Assembly (NCBI GenBank): GCA_016794165.1
Contig: JAEUKV010000130.1
Coordinates: 1-32,951, forward strand
Direction: 5' to 3'
Length of the DNA: 32,951 nt
Origin: Rhodospirillaceae bacterium
Lineage (GTDB): Bacteria > Pseudomonadota > Alphaproteobacteria > Dongiales > Dongiaceae
Shown here: piece after piece, positions 14,730 through 23,136 of the stretch
How positions within the stretch are numbered: position 1 is the stretch's first letter
Layout of the letters: every line of letters begins with the position of its first letter
Notes under the pieces: generated by a model
Databases searched by the model: none
Told to the model about the DNA's origin: nothing
Seen by the model: only the letters and a program-made list of their open reading frames with translations
Position numbers and translations under genes: made by a program

Positions 14730-16442
14730 TCAGCTCGGGTCCGATTTGGCAGGTTCGGCATTTCCCGCCGATGGCGTCGGGCCTGCCGCGCCGTTGCTGC
14801 TGGTGGGATCCGCCGCGCGCTCCAGCCAGGGTAACAGACGACGCTGCACCTTCAGGGCCGCATCGGCGCAGCGGCGCAGGCGCTGTGCCTCGAGCTGCGC
14901 CGCCTCCATCGCCGCCACGGTCATTCGCCCCATCGCCGCGGCGCGCAGCAGATGGGCCTTGCTGGCCTGATAATGCGCCTCGACCGCGGCTGCCTGGGTG
15001 GCCAGATATGCGGTGGGGTCGACCGCCTGGGCATCGGCACCCGGCGCCGCTTCGCCACCTGTCGCGGGGGACAGAAGCTTGCGATCGAGGCTGCCGGCGA
15101 CCGCGCGCTGCAGTTCGGCGAGTTCCGGCAGGTCCTGGCCGATCCTTTCGGCAAAGCCCGTCATTTGCGCGGCGATGGCGCTCACCTCTTCCAGATGCTG
15201 TGTGGCCCGCAGCAGGTCGGGGAGTGCCGCCACCACATCGTCGGTCAGGGTTCCGAAGCTGAGCTTCGAGATGAAATCGCGCACCGCGCGCCCGAGCGTG
15301 CTGATGCCCTGCGCGATATCGCCTTCCTGACCTGTCGGCGATGTCGGCGCCGCGACCCGCCGCGCCGCGGCGTCGAAGGCCATCTCCGTCATGCGCAGCA
15401 GCTCCAGCACCAGACCGCGCAGGGCGAGCGACGGCACCGCGACCATGGTGGCATCGAGATGGCGCGGCCGGCCGAGAATTTCGAGCGGCGAGACGAAGCG
15501 GTGCGAGAGGAACCGCGTCAGGGCCGGTGTGAGCGGCCAGATGATTGCCACGCCGAGACAATTGAACAGGGTGTGGAACACCGCGAGCACCAGCGGCAGG
15601 TCGGCAGGTCGGCCGGCCGAGCCGGCTAGGAACGTGGCGACCGGCAGCAGGAATGGCAGCAGCAGCAGGGCTACCGTACCGGTCATCAGATTGAAGATGA
15701 TGTGTGCGCTGGCCACCCGCTTGGCGGGGGGCGTGGCGTTGATCGCGGCGAAGAGTGCCGTCGAGGTGGTACCGATATTGGTGCCGATCACCGTGGCGGC
15801 GGCGAATTCGAGGGGCACGACGCCGCCGGCGCTGGCGGTGAGGGTGATGGCGATCGCTGCACTGGAAGACTGGGTGAGGAGGGTGAGCAGGACACCCAGC
15901 CCCAGGAACAGCAGCCGCCCGGACCAGCCCGTGGGCGCCAGTGCCTCGATCGTGAGCAGCGGTGCGAGGTCCGCGAACCCGGTCTGCAGGATGTTGATGC
16001 CGAGAAAGAAAACACCGAAACCGGCCAGGGCCTGGCCGAGGCCGCTGCGCCGCACGCTGCGCCCGGCCAAGAGCCGCAGCAGCATGCCGATGCCGATGAG
16101 GGGCAGGGCCACGGCGCCGATATCCAACTTGATCCCGATCGCTGCCACCAGCCAGCCGGTCATGGTCGTGCCGACATTGGTGCCGAAGATCACCCAGATC
16201 GCCTGTGCCAGCGTCATCAGTCCGGCATTGACGAAACCCAGCGTGGCGACGGTCACGGCGCTGGAAGACTGCACGATCGCGGTAATGAGGAATCCTGCCA
16301 GCACGCCCTGCAGCCCGCTGCTGATCCAGTTCTGCAGGATGGCGCGCAGGGCATCGCCGGCGGCGAGGCGCAGGCCATCGCTCATCAGCCACATGCCGAG
16401 CAGAAAGAGGCCGATGCCGCCCAGGAGTGTTGCCAGGACCAT
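14730..16442 (-). CDS. Na/Pi cotransporter family protein with PhoU-like tail
   Basis: A 570-residue protein. The first 310 residues form the PNaS membrane domain (YjbB/NptA group). It has an inverted duplication and two QSSSA motifs (VQSSSAVTVATLG and TQSSSAAIAITLT), which form the sodium/phosphate site. NVGTTMTGW and NIGTTSTAL are the matching repeated loops. The last about 230 residues are soluble, helical and PhoU-like (ALRGLVLELLRMTEMAFDAA and later helices). Family members move inorganic phosphate with sodium, in bacteria often outwards. It is the first gene of a pair with the DASS gene and diverges from the Lrp/AsnC gene 168 bases away. Confidence 0.93.
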   Translation of the reverse strand: MVLATLLGGIGLFLLGMWLMSDGLRLAAGDALRAILQNWISSGLQGVLAGFLITAIVQSSSAVTVATLGFVNAGLMTLAQAIWVIFGTNVGTTMTGWLVAAIGIKLDIGAVALPLIGIGMLLRLLAGRSVRRSGLGQALAGFGVFFLGINILQTGFADLAPLLTIEALAPTGWSGRLLFLGLGVLLTLLTQSSSAAIAITLTASAGGVVPLEFAAATVIGTNIGTTSTALFAAINATPPAKRVASAHIIFNLMTGTVALLLLPFLLPVATFLAGSAGRPADLPLVLAVFHTLFNCLGVAIIWPLTPALTRFLSHRFVSPLEILGRPRHLDATMVAVPSLALRGLVLELLRMTEMAFDAAARRVAAPTSPTGQEGDIAQGISTLGRAVRDFISKLSFGTLTDDVVAALPDLLRATQHLEEVSAIAAQMTGFAERIGQDLPELAELQRAVAGSLDRKLLSPATGGEAAPGADAQAVDPTAYLATQAAAVEAHYQASKAHLLRAAAMGRMTVAAMEAAQLEAQRLRRCADAALKVQRRLLPWLERAADPTSSNGAAGPTPSAGNAEPAKSDPS

Positions 16443-16525
16443 GGAAGGTTCTTGGCGGCGCCGAACCCGGCTGGCAAGCCGTAAATGGTCGCATGCCGGT
16501 CAGGCATTGCCTGATCGGCCGCCCG

Positions 16526-16549
16526 ATTGGCCACTGGATTGGCTACTGG
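16526..16549. repeat. Tandem 12-bp repeat upstream of the Lrp gene
   Basis: ATTGGCCACTGG is followed at once by ATTGGCTACTGG, with one mismatch. The repeat lies at and just upstream of the predicted -35 region of the Lrp/AsnC gene, so it may be a site for the regulator itself or for the divergent Na/Pi gene. Confidence 0.6.
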
Positions 16550-16575
16550 CGAAATAAAATGACCTGCAATATAAT
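16547..16575 (+). promoter_or_regulatory. Predicted promoter of the Lrp/AsnC gene
   Basis: A perfect TATAAT (16570-16575) is preceded at 17 bp by TGGCGA, a poor -35 box. Initiation near 16582 would leave a short leader with GAGGG before the ATG at 16610. The weak -35 beside tandem repeats suggests an activated promoter. Confidence 0.5.
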
Positions 16576-16609
16576 TGCGTCATGCAACCCGAATCGAGGG
16601 AATCGTTAC

Positions 16610-17113
16610 ATGCGCCGAGCCCGCCTGGACAAGATTGACCTCAAGATCCTCGCCGACCTCCAGGCCGATGGCCGCATGACCAATGTCGATCTCGCCAAGC
16701 GGGCCGGGATCTCGGCGCCGCCCTGCCTGCGGCGGGTGCGGGCGCTGGAAAAGGCCGGCTACCTCAAGGGCTACCATGCCGACGTCAACGCCGAGGCGCT
16801 GGGCTTCGGCGTCACCATCTTCGCCCAGGTCGGCCTCAACAGCCAGGCCGAGACGGATCTGAAGGCCTTCGAGGCGCGCGTCCTTTCCTGGCCGCAGGTC
16901 CGCGAATGCCACATGCTGGCCGGCGAGACCGACTTCCTGCTCAAGATCGTCGCCCATGACTGGGATGCCTATCAGCGCTTTCTCACCACCAACCTCACCG
17001 CGGCGCCGAATGTCAGCCATGTGAAGTCCGCCCTTGCCATCCGCACCGCGAAGAACGAGCCGGGCGTGCCGATCGATGTCGAGGGTGGTGCCGAGCCGGC
17101 GCCCGGCGATTGA
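16610..17113 (+). CDS. Lrp/AsnC family transcriptional regulator
   Basis: A 167-residue regulator from the ATG at 16610, with GAGGG 9 bases before it. The N-terminal helix-turn-helix is LDKIDLKILADLQADGRMTN followed by LAKRAGISAPPCLRRVRALE. A linker with GYLKGYHADVN and the ligand-binding RAM domain (about 68-150), containing VRECHMLAGETDFLLKI, complete the canonical Lrp layout. The family forms octamers and usually responds to amino acids. It diverges from the Na/Pi-DASS pair and is followed after 6 bases by the cupin gene, so it may control both. Confidence 0.93.
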   Translation: MRRARLDKIDLKILADLQADGRMTNVDLAKRAGISAPPCLRRVRALEKAGYLKGYHADVNAEALGFGVTIFAQVGLNSQAETDLKAFEARVLSWPQVRECHMLAGETDFLLKIVAHDWDAYQRFLTTNLTAAPNVSHVKSALAIRTAKNEPGVPIDVEGGAEPAPGD

Positions 17114-17119
17114 CTGCGC

Positions 17120-17728
17120 TTGGGCGACGATCTCGCGACGGATTGGCCGGCCCTGCTGGCAGCGATTGTGGGACGTCTCGCGACGCATCCCGACCTTGCC
17201 GATTTTAGCGACGAACTGGGTCCCTGCAGTGGCTTGACGCCGATTGCCGCCGCGGCGACGGGTGTCAACCTGCCGGTCGGGCGGTATTGGTCGGCTGCCA
17301 TCGGCGGCGATCCGCTGGGAGACCTTGCCGCTCGCGTGACATTCGCGCTGGAGCAGCTTGGCCATGGCTGGCGCCAGAACCCGAATTACCGCCGGCAGCC
17401 GCCGCATCCCGATTTTCTCGAGAATTATGGCTACCAGGAATGGCTCGGGCCCGATGCCGCCTACCGCGCGGCGCATTTGCGCTGTGGTGTCCTGGTGCTG
17501 GGCCCGCGGACACTCTATCCCGCGCATCATCACCCGGCCGAGGAGGTCTATCTGCCGCTCGGCCCCGGTCGCTGGTGTCGGGAGGGCGAAGGCTGGCGGG
17601 ATCGGATGGCGGGCGAGGTGATCCATCATCCGCCCGAATGCGGCCATGCCACGGAAAGCGGCGACAAGCCCCTGGCCGCGATCTATCTCTGGCGCGGCGC
17701 GATCGCGAAGGCAGCGGAGATCGCCTAG
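17120..17728 (+). CDS. DMSP lyase-like cupin protein
   Basis: About 202 residues with a TTG start at 17120; no ATG is available before residue 163. The C-terminal half is a cupin. The first motif is H136-x-H138-x3-E142-x-Y144 (in YPAHHHPAEEVYLPLG), and the second is VIHHPPECGHATES with H176. This set of His, Glu and Tyr is the metal and catalytic site of cupin DMSP lyases such as DddL, DddQ and DddK, which split dimethylsulfoniopropionate into acrylate and dimethyl sulfide. The residues are intact, but in a non-marine or unknown host the true substrate may differ. The stop codon shares the CTAG sequence with the convergent GrpB-family gene. It is probably in one transcript with the Lrp gene. 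Confidence 0.72.
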   Translation: MGDDLATDWPALLAAIVGRLATHPDLADFSDELGPCSGLTPIAAAATGVNLPVGRYWSAAIGGDPLGDLAARVTFALEQLGHGWRQNPNYRRQPPHPDFLENYGYQEWLGPDAAYRAAHLRCGVLVLGPRTLYPAHHHPAEEVYLPLGPGRWCREGEGWRDRMAGEVIHHPPECGHATESGDKPLAAIYLWRGAIAKAAEIA

Positions 17729-18240
17729 TTCTCGGCGGCGCGCGCCAAAATCTCCCGCACAAAATCCTCCTTGGCCGCGGTATAGGCCTCGCGGTCTTCG
17801 CGGTATCGCGCGGCCAGACTGCGCTTCAGGGTTTCATATTGATCTGCCGCCTCCGGATGCGTGCGCAGGTAGTCGCGGAAAGGCAGGCGCCGCCAGGGCT
17901 CCGCGTCCGGTTCGGCCACATGCACATGATGCGTGCGCGCCGGCGCCGGGGGCAGGCCCTTGACGAAGAACAGCCGGTCTTGCTTCGGGTTGTCCGCCCA
18001 GAACGCATAGCCCAGCGTATCCAGCGCGGCGACAAAACTTTCCCGCGCTGCGCCGAGCGACGGGACGGCGATCAGGATATCGATGATCGGTTTGGCGCTG
18101 AGGTCGGGAATGGCGGTGCTGCCGAAATGCTGGATGTCGAGGATCAATTTCGGATCGAGCGCCCGCCGCAACCGCGTCTCCTCTTCGGCGAAAAGCCGCG
18201 GCCAGCGGGGGTCATAGGCGACAAGCTCGATCTCGTCCAT
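17725..18240 (-). CDS. GrpB/UPF0157 family protein
   Basis: A 171-residue protein of the GrpB family, which has a nucleotidyltransferase-like fold. The opening VAYDPRWPRLFAEEE, the IQHFGSTAIPDLSAKPIIDI core (36-55) and the later RTHHVHVAE segment are all diagnostic. The GS pair and the two Asp-like positions resemble a nucleotidyltransferase active site, and some members are fused to or near CoaE. The exact reaction is not established. The gene is 10 bases downstream of the GATase-like membrane protein gene and may be the last gene of that transcript. Confidence 0.9.
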   Translation of the reverse strand: MDEIELVAYDPRWPRLFAEEETRLRRALDPKLILDIQHFGSTAIPDLSAKPIIDILIAVPSLGAARESFVAALDTLGYAFWADNPKQDRLFFVKGLPPAPARTHHVHVAEPDAEPWRRLPFRDYLRTHPEAADQYETLKRSLAARYREDREAYTAAKEDFVREILARAAEN

Positions 18241-18250
18241 GGACGGCGCG

Positions 18251-20335
18251 CTACTTCCCCTCGCGGCGCCAGGCGGCCAGCAGGAAGCCGGTGGCGAGCA
18301 GCAGGGCGGCCCAGGGCGGCAGCAGCGGCACCTGGTCGATGCCGGTCACCACGAAATCCTCGTTGCGCAGGAAACCGAACCAGCCGCTGCCGGCGCGGTC
18401 GTCCTCCTTGCTCACGCGCCGGAGGTCCGGAATGCCCCGGCCGGGGAACACCGCCATGCCGCCGCCGCTCGCGCTGCGCAGCTGCTGCGTCGGCGCGGCG
18501 CTGGCGCGCGGGTCCTCGAATTCCCTGGAATTGATCTCGCCAAGGGCGGCGAAGGCGTCGCGGATGCCGTCGCTCACCCGGTAGAGGCCCTGTTCCGTGG
18601 CCGGCAGGCTGCCGCTGGCACGGCCGCGCCCGGCATCGGCGAGGGTCAGGGTCTCGGTGCTGCCGTCCGGCCGCGTCACCGTCACCGGGGGGTCGCGCCC
18701 GTCGAGGCTGCGGCGCTCGATCTCGAGGCGGCCGTCGATCGCGGTGGCGCGCAGATCCTCTTCCTCCAGATCCGGCTCCTGCATCAGCCAATGCGCGGTG
18801 CGGCGAATGAGTTCCGCCTGCGGGCCGCCGCCCTCGTAACCTTTCGACCACAGCCACAGATGATCCGAGAAGACCTGCGCCACGCGACCCTCGCCCACCC
18901 GTTCCAGAACGAGGAGTGGCAGGTTGCCCACACCGTTCATCAGCACGTCGCCGCGGCTGGTGGTGGCCGCCATCTGCCGGAACCAGCGGCCCCAGGTGGG
19001 TGTCGCCTCGGGATCGGCCAGCAGATCCGCGGTTACCGGATGGCGCTTGCCAAGCTCCGTGATGCTCGGCCGATAGCCCTGCCGCACGATCTCGCCCGTG
19101 GGCATGGCGGCGAAGATCGCGGCAAGCGGGGTGCGATAGAGGCTGAACTGGCTGCCGGAACTGGGTCCCGCCGATTCCAGCACGGCACCGCCATCGTTCA
19201 CATAGGAGACGATGTGCTGGAAATACTCGTCCGGCAGGATGCCCAGATGCTGGAAGCGATCGAAGATGATGAGGTCGAATTCCCGGAGCTTGATGTCGAA
19301 CAGCTCGTCGATCGGAAAGGCGATCAGCGCCAGCTCGTTGATCGGCGTCGCATCCTGCTTGTTGGGTGGGCGCAGGATGGTGAAATGGATGAGGTCGACC
19401 GAGGGGTCGGATTTGAGGAGGTTGCGCCAGGTGCGCTCGCCAGGATAGGGCTCGCCGGAAATCAGCAGCACCCGCAGCCGATCGCGCACCCCGTTGACAG
19501 AGAGCACGGCGCGGTTGTTGGCGCGGGTCAGTTCCTGTGGCCCATCCTCCACCTCGATCTCGAACACGGTATGCCCGCCATGCTCCAGGCCCAGCGGCAG
19601 CGTCACCTCGCGTCCGGTGACGATCGGGACCGGCGGCAGGTCGATTCCGTCGCGGCGGATGCGGATGCTGGTGGCGGCGCCGGCATTCTGCCCGAGATCG
19701 TCGACCCGCAACCTGACGTCGACCGATTTTCCCACCAGGCCAAAACTGGGGGCTTCCACCAGTTCGATGCGCCGGTCGCCCTTGGCCGGATCGTCGCTGA
19801 GCAGCAGGTGGATCGGCGCATCGAAGCCCAGCGCCGCGGTGCTCTCCGGCACGTCGTGGATCTGCCCGTCGGAGACGAGCACCACCCCGGCGATGCGCGC
19901 CAGCGGCAGGTCGGCAAGGCCCCGGCGCAGGGCATCGAAGAGTTCCGTGCCACGTTCCGCCGTATCCGGCCCGGCGCCGCCATCGATCACCTTGATCTCG
20001 AGGTCGGCGAGGGAGCCCAGTTCGTCCTGCAGCAGTGCCCGTGCCGCCGCGGTATCGGCCGCGCGCGCGCCGATCGCCTGTGAGGGAGAGCGGTCGAGAA
20101 CCACCACCGCGACATCGCGCTGATAGTCGCGCCGTTCCTCGACGATGCTGGGGTCGAGCAGCGCGGCGAGGATCGCCGCCGCGGCCAGCAGGCGCAGGGT
20201 CTTGCCGCGGGCGCGGCGCCACAGTGCCAGCAGGAAGAGGGCCGCGAACAGAACGGCCAGCGCCGCCAGCAGCGCCGCCGGCAGCAGCGGGTTGAGGACG
20301 ACCGAGAGCCCGTCAAGGCCGAGCGAGTCCATCAT
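18251..20335 (-). CDS. Membrane protein with VWA-like and GATase-like domains
   Basis: A 694-residue protein from the ATG at 20335, which overlaps the preceding stop as ATGA. Two N-terminal helices (about 18-39 and 47-60) and one near the C-terminus (about 669-688) anchor it. A VWA-like domain starts at VAVVVLDRSPSQ with a DxSxS metal-site motif (D81, S83, S85). A glutamine-amidotransferase-like region follows (LRVLLISGEPYPGERTW, later EFDLIIFDRF and VNDGGAVLESAG) but lacks an obvious catalytic Cys. Such proteins end MoxR/DUF58/DUF4159 operons in alphaproteobacteria. The role is unknown; a cell-envelope protein complex matured with the MoxR ATPase is likely. Confidence 0.82.
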   Translation of the reverse strand: MMDSLGLDGLSVVLNPLLPAALLAALAVLFAALFLLALWRRARGKTLRLLAAAAILAALLDPSIVEERRDYQRDVAVVVLDRSPSQAIGARAADTAAARALLQDELGSLADLEIKVIDGGAGPDTAERGTELFDALRRGLADLPLARIAGVVLVSDGQIHDVPESTAALGFDAPIHLLLSDDPAKGDRRIELVEAPSFGLVGKSVDVRLRVDDLGQNAGAATSIRIRRDGIDLPPVPIVTGREVTLPLGLEHGGHTVFEIEVEDGPQELTRANNRAVLSVNGVRDRLRVLLISGEPYPGERTWRNLLKSDPSVDLIHFTILRPPNKQDATPINELALIAFPIDELFDIKLREFDLIIFDRFQHLGILPDEYFQHIVSYVNDGGAVLESAGPSSGSQFSLYRTPLAAIFAAMPTGEIVRQGYRPSITELGKRHPVTADLLADPEATPTWGRWFRQMAATTSRGDVLMNGVGNLPLLVLERVGEGRVAQVFSDHLWLWSKGYEGGGPQAELIRRTAHWLMQEPDLEEEDLRATAIDGRLEIERRSLDGRDPPVTVTRPDGSTETLTLADAGRGRASGSLPATEQGLYRVSDGIRDAFAALGEINSREFEDPRASAAPTQQLRSASGGGMAVFPGRGIPDLRRVSKEDDRAGSGWFGFLRNEDFVVTGIDQVPLLPPWAALLLATGFLLAAWRREGK

Positions 20336-23136
20336 TGTCCCAGCCTCTCGAGAATCGCCGGGACATGCACCTGGTCGGATTTGTAGTTGCCGGTGAGGGC
20401 GTACATCACCAGGTTGATACCGAAGCGATAGGCCATTTCGCGCTGGCGCTCGCCCCCGGGCGTCACCGGAAAGAGCGGCTGGCCGTAATCGTCCATCGCC
20501 CAGGCGGCAGCGAAATCGTTGCTGCCCACCACCACCGAGGCGACACCGTCGTTGATCCGGCTTTGCGGCGTTTCCACCCAGAGCGTGCCGCCAACCCAGC
20601 GACCGGGAAAATCCTTGAGCAGATAGAAGGCGCGGGTCAGCACATGCTCGGCCGGAACCGGAACCAGGGGCGGCATGTCGAGCCCGCTGGCAATCTCCTG
20701 CAGCCGCATGGCTCCCGGCCCCATGCCGCCGGCAAGCCCGACCACGTTCTGATCGGCGGTGTCGATCAGTATCAGGCCGCCGCCGGCAAGATAGCGGTTG
20801 AGGCTGGCCACGGCATAGTCGCTGAGCTGCTGGCCGCTCGCCGTGATTGGCCAATAGATCACCGGGTAGAAGTCGAGCGTATCCACATTGAGGTCGATGC
20901 CTACCGGCGTGCCGACATCGGTCGAGGTGCGCTCCAGCAGCTTGGTCGTAAGGCCGGTGAGGCCCGCATGGCTGGTTGCATCCACAATGGGAATCCCTGT
21001 GCGCACATAGGCAAGTCGCGTCGTCTCGGTGGCGGCGATGACCTCGTCATCGGTCATCGGCTGGACGACATCCTGCGCCAGCGCGGGAGGCATGGCGGCG
21101 AGAGCAAGCCCGAATCCGCATGCCGCCATCGCCATCGAAAGCGCCGCCGGCCCGGCGCGCGTGCCGCCGAGCGCGCCGGTTCCGCCCGCCGCTGCGCCGC
21201 GCAACAGACCACGCAGCGCCAGCGCGATCACGCAATCCGCCGCCAGCAGCAGGGCGGCCAGCAGCAGCAGCCAGGGTTTCCAGTCATAGGCACTCGATTG
21301 TGCGAGAGGCACGGTGGCGATGCCGAGCGGCGTCACTGGTGGCAGGTTGGCGCCGAGATTGAGAGCGCGGCGCGCCTTGGCCGGGCCATAGAGTCCGGGT
21401 GGGTTCAGGGGACCGGTGAGCTGCGCCTTGATGTCGGCACCGGCGAGCGGTGTGACACTGGAAGGTGCGGCCACGAGACGCCCGAAGCCGTCCAGCAACT
21501 GGCTGGGCGGCAGCGGTGTCGCTTCGTCAATCCCGCTATCGGCGACACCCGCCGCCAGCAGCAGCAACCGATCGAGCATTTCGACAAAAAGGCCGGAAAG
21601 AGCGAGGTTGGACCATTCCGCATTGGCGCTGACATGAAACAGCACGATATGGCCGTCGCCTACCTTGGCGCCGGTGACCAGCGGCGTACCGTCATTGAGC
21701 CGCGCCCAGGTGCGGCTGCCGAGATCGAGATCCGGCTCCGCCAGGACCTGACGCGCCACCGCCACGTCATCCGGAATGGCAAGGCCGGCGAAGGGTGAGG
21801 CGGTGGGAAAGGCGGCGAGCTTGCTGGGTTCGCTCCAGGAGAGAGCGCCGCCCAGAACACGGTCGCCCTGGCGCAGCCGCACCGGTAACAGCCCGTCATC
21901 GCCATTCACCGACAGGCGCTCGCCGCTGAACCGGATCAGCATGCCACCACCCTTGACCCAGCGGTCGAGGAGGCCCCGGTCGCTGTCGCTGAGTGCCGTG
22001 GCGTCGGGGAGAATCATCACCGCCAGCGGCTGTTCGACCAGGGTCGCCAGATTGCCGACGCGCAGTTCGTTGAACGGCAGCAGGGCCCGCTCGACGTAAT
22101 AGAGCTCGCCCAGCAGCGGCTGGCGCGCGGCGGTCGGGTTGTCGGTGATGACACCGATCGGGCGGCTGCCGGCCGCGTCGTCGAACAGGGTGACCGCGGC
22201 GGCATGGCTGGCGATCGCGGGATCGCTCTGTTCGAGGGCGATGGCGCTGACCCGCCCGCGCAGTTCCAGCGGCAGCACGATCCTCGCGTCGGTGGCACTG
22301 TCGCCGGCGGCGAATGTCGCACGCGCGGTGCTGATGACGCGGCCCTCGCCATCCAGGACCCGCAGGCCGACCTCCTGCGCGGCGCCGGTGAGGCTGCGTT
22401 CGATCCGCGTCGTGATCGCGGTGGCTTCGACCTTGGCCGGGCGCAGCACCAGCGGTCGCTGCCGCGGCGCCATCACACTGGGATCGCCGAGCTTGGCGAG
22501 GGTGGCCATAAGCTGAGCATCCTGCGAATCCGGGGCGGCGACACCATCGCTCAGCCAGACGATGTTGAAATCGCCGGCCATCCCGCCCTTCTGCGCCCAA
22601 TCGGCCAGGATCGCCGCGGCAAGGTCACGCCGCGCCGGCCAGGGCTGGGGTGCGAGATTGGCGAGCGCCGATCTCGCCTGGGCCGGGGCGAGCCCGTCGG
22701 GGACCGGGAGGCTGCTCTGGCCGAGGCCGGGTGTCGTCGGCATCAGGAACACGGTGCGGTCTTCGCGCTCCGCCTGGTCGATGAGATCACCCGCCGCCTC
22801 AAGGGTCGCCTCCCAATGCGGGGCTGCCGCCCAGTCATTGTCGACCACCAGCAGCAGTTGTCCGCTGCGGGCGAAATTCTGCCCGGCATTCCAGACCGGG
22901 TGGGACAGGGCGAGCACAATCAGCGCCGCGATCGTGACGCGCAGCAGGATCAGCCACCAGGGTGTCCGGTGCGGCGTTTCCTCGCGCGGCCGCAGGCCGA
23001 GCAGCAGGCCAATGGCGGGAAAGCGGATCCGCTTCGGACTGGGCGGGGTCAGGCGCAACAGCCACCACAGCGCCGGCAGCGCCAGCAGCGCGGCCAGGAT
23101 CCAGGGTACCAGGATGCTGAGACTGCCGAAGTTCAT
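20332..23136 (-). CDS. BatA N-terminal and DUF4159 domain membrane protein
   Basis: A 934-residue protein from the ATG at 23136, overlapping the DUF58 stop by 4 bases. It begins with a BatA-type (aerotolerance regulator) N-terminal region with two helices (about 6-28 and 60-79). A VWA-like strand SGQLLLVVDNDWAA (91-104) lacks the DxSxS metal motif. A middle GATase-like part follows, then a helix (KPWLLLLAALLLAADCVIA). A signal-peptide-like stretch ending PPALAQ comes next, and then the DUF4159 domain (TTRLAYVRTG, DFYPVIYWPI, LAGGGLILIDTA). The DUF4159 part should be periplasmic. It works in a four-gene operon with MoxR. Confidence 0.88.
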   Translation of the reverse strand: MNFGSLSILVPWILAALLALPALWWLLRLTPPSPKRIRFPAIGLLLGLRPREETPHRTPWWLILLRVTIAALIVLALSHPVWNAGQNFARSGQLLLVVDNDWAAAPHWEATLEAAGDLIDQAEREDRTVFLMPTTPGLGQSSLPVPDGLAPAQARSALANLAPQPWPARRDLAAAILADWAQKGGMAGDFNIVWLSDGVAAPDSQDAQLMATLAKLGDPSVMAPRQRPLVLRPAKVEATAITTRIERSLTGAAQEVGLRVLDGEGRVISTARATFAAGDSATDARIVLPLELRGRVSAIALEQSDPAIASHAAAVTLFDDAAGSRPIGVITDNPTAARQPLLGELYYVERALLPFNELRVGNLATLVEQPLAVMILPDATALSDSDRGLLDRWVKGGGMLIRFSGERLSVNGDDGLLPVRLRQGDRVLGGALSWSEPSKLAAFPTASPFAGLAIPDDVAVARQVLAEPDLDLGSRTWARLNDGTPLVTGAKVGDGHIVLFHVSANAEWSNLALSGLFVEMLDRLLLLAAGVADSGIDEATPLPPSQLLDGFGRLVAAPSSVTPLAGADIKAQLTGPLNPPGLYGPAKARRALNLGANLPPVTPLGIATVPLAQSSAYDWKPWLLLLAALLLAADCVIALALRGLLRGAAAGGTGALGGTRAGPAALSMAMAACGFGLALAAMPPALAQDVVQPMTDDEVIAATETTRLAYVRTGIPIVDATSHAGLTGLTTKLLERTSTDVGTPVGIDLNVDTLDFYPVIYWPITASGQQLSDYAVASLNRYLAGGGLILIDTADQNVVGLAGGMGPGAMRLQEIASGLDMPPLVPVPAEHVLTRAFYLLKDFPGRWVGGTLWVETPQSRINDGVASVVVGSNDFAAAWAMDDYGQPLFPVTPGGERQREMAYRFGINLVMYALTGNYKSDQVHVPAILERLGQ

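Noticed and set aside
14725..16494. 589-residue frame over the Na/Pi transporter gene
   Set aside because: Another frame on the same strand gives a full transporter with both QSSSA motifs.
18144..20222. 692-residue minus frame and 614-residue plus frame over the GATase-like gene
   Set aside because: Both are shadows of the real gene at 18251-20335; low complexity, rich in Arg, Gly and Pro.
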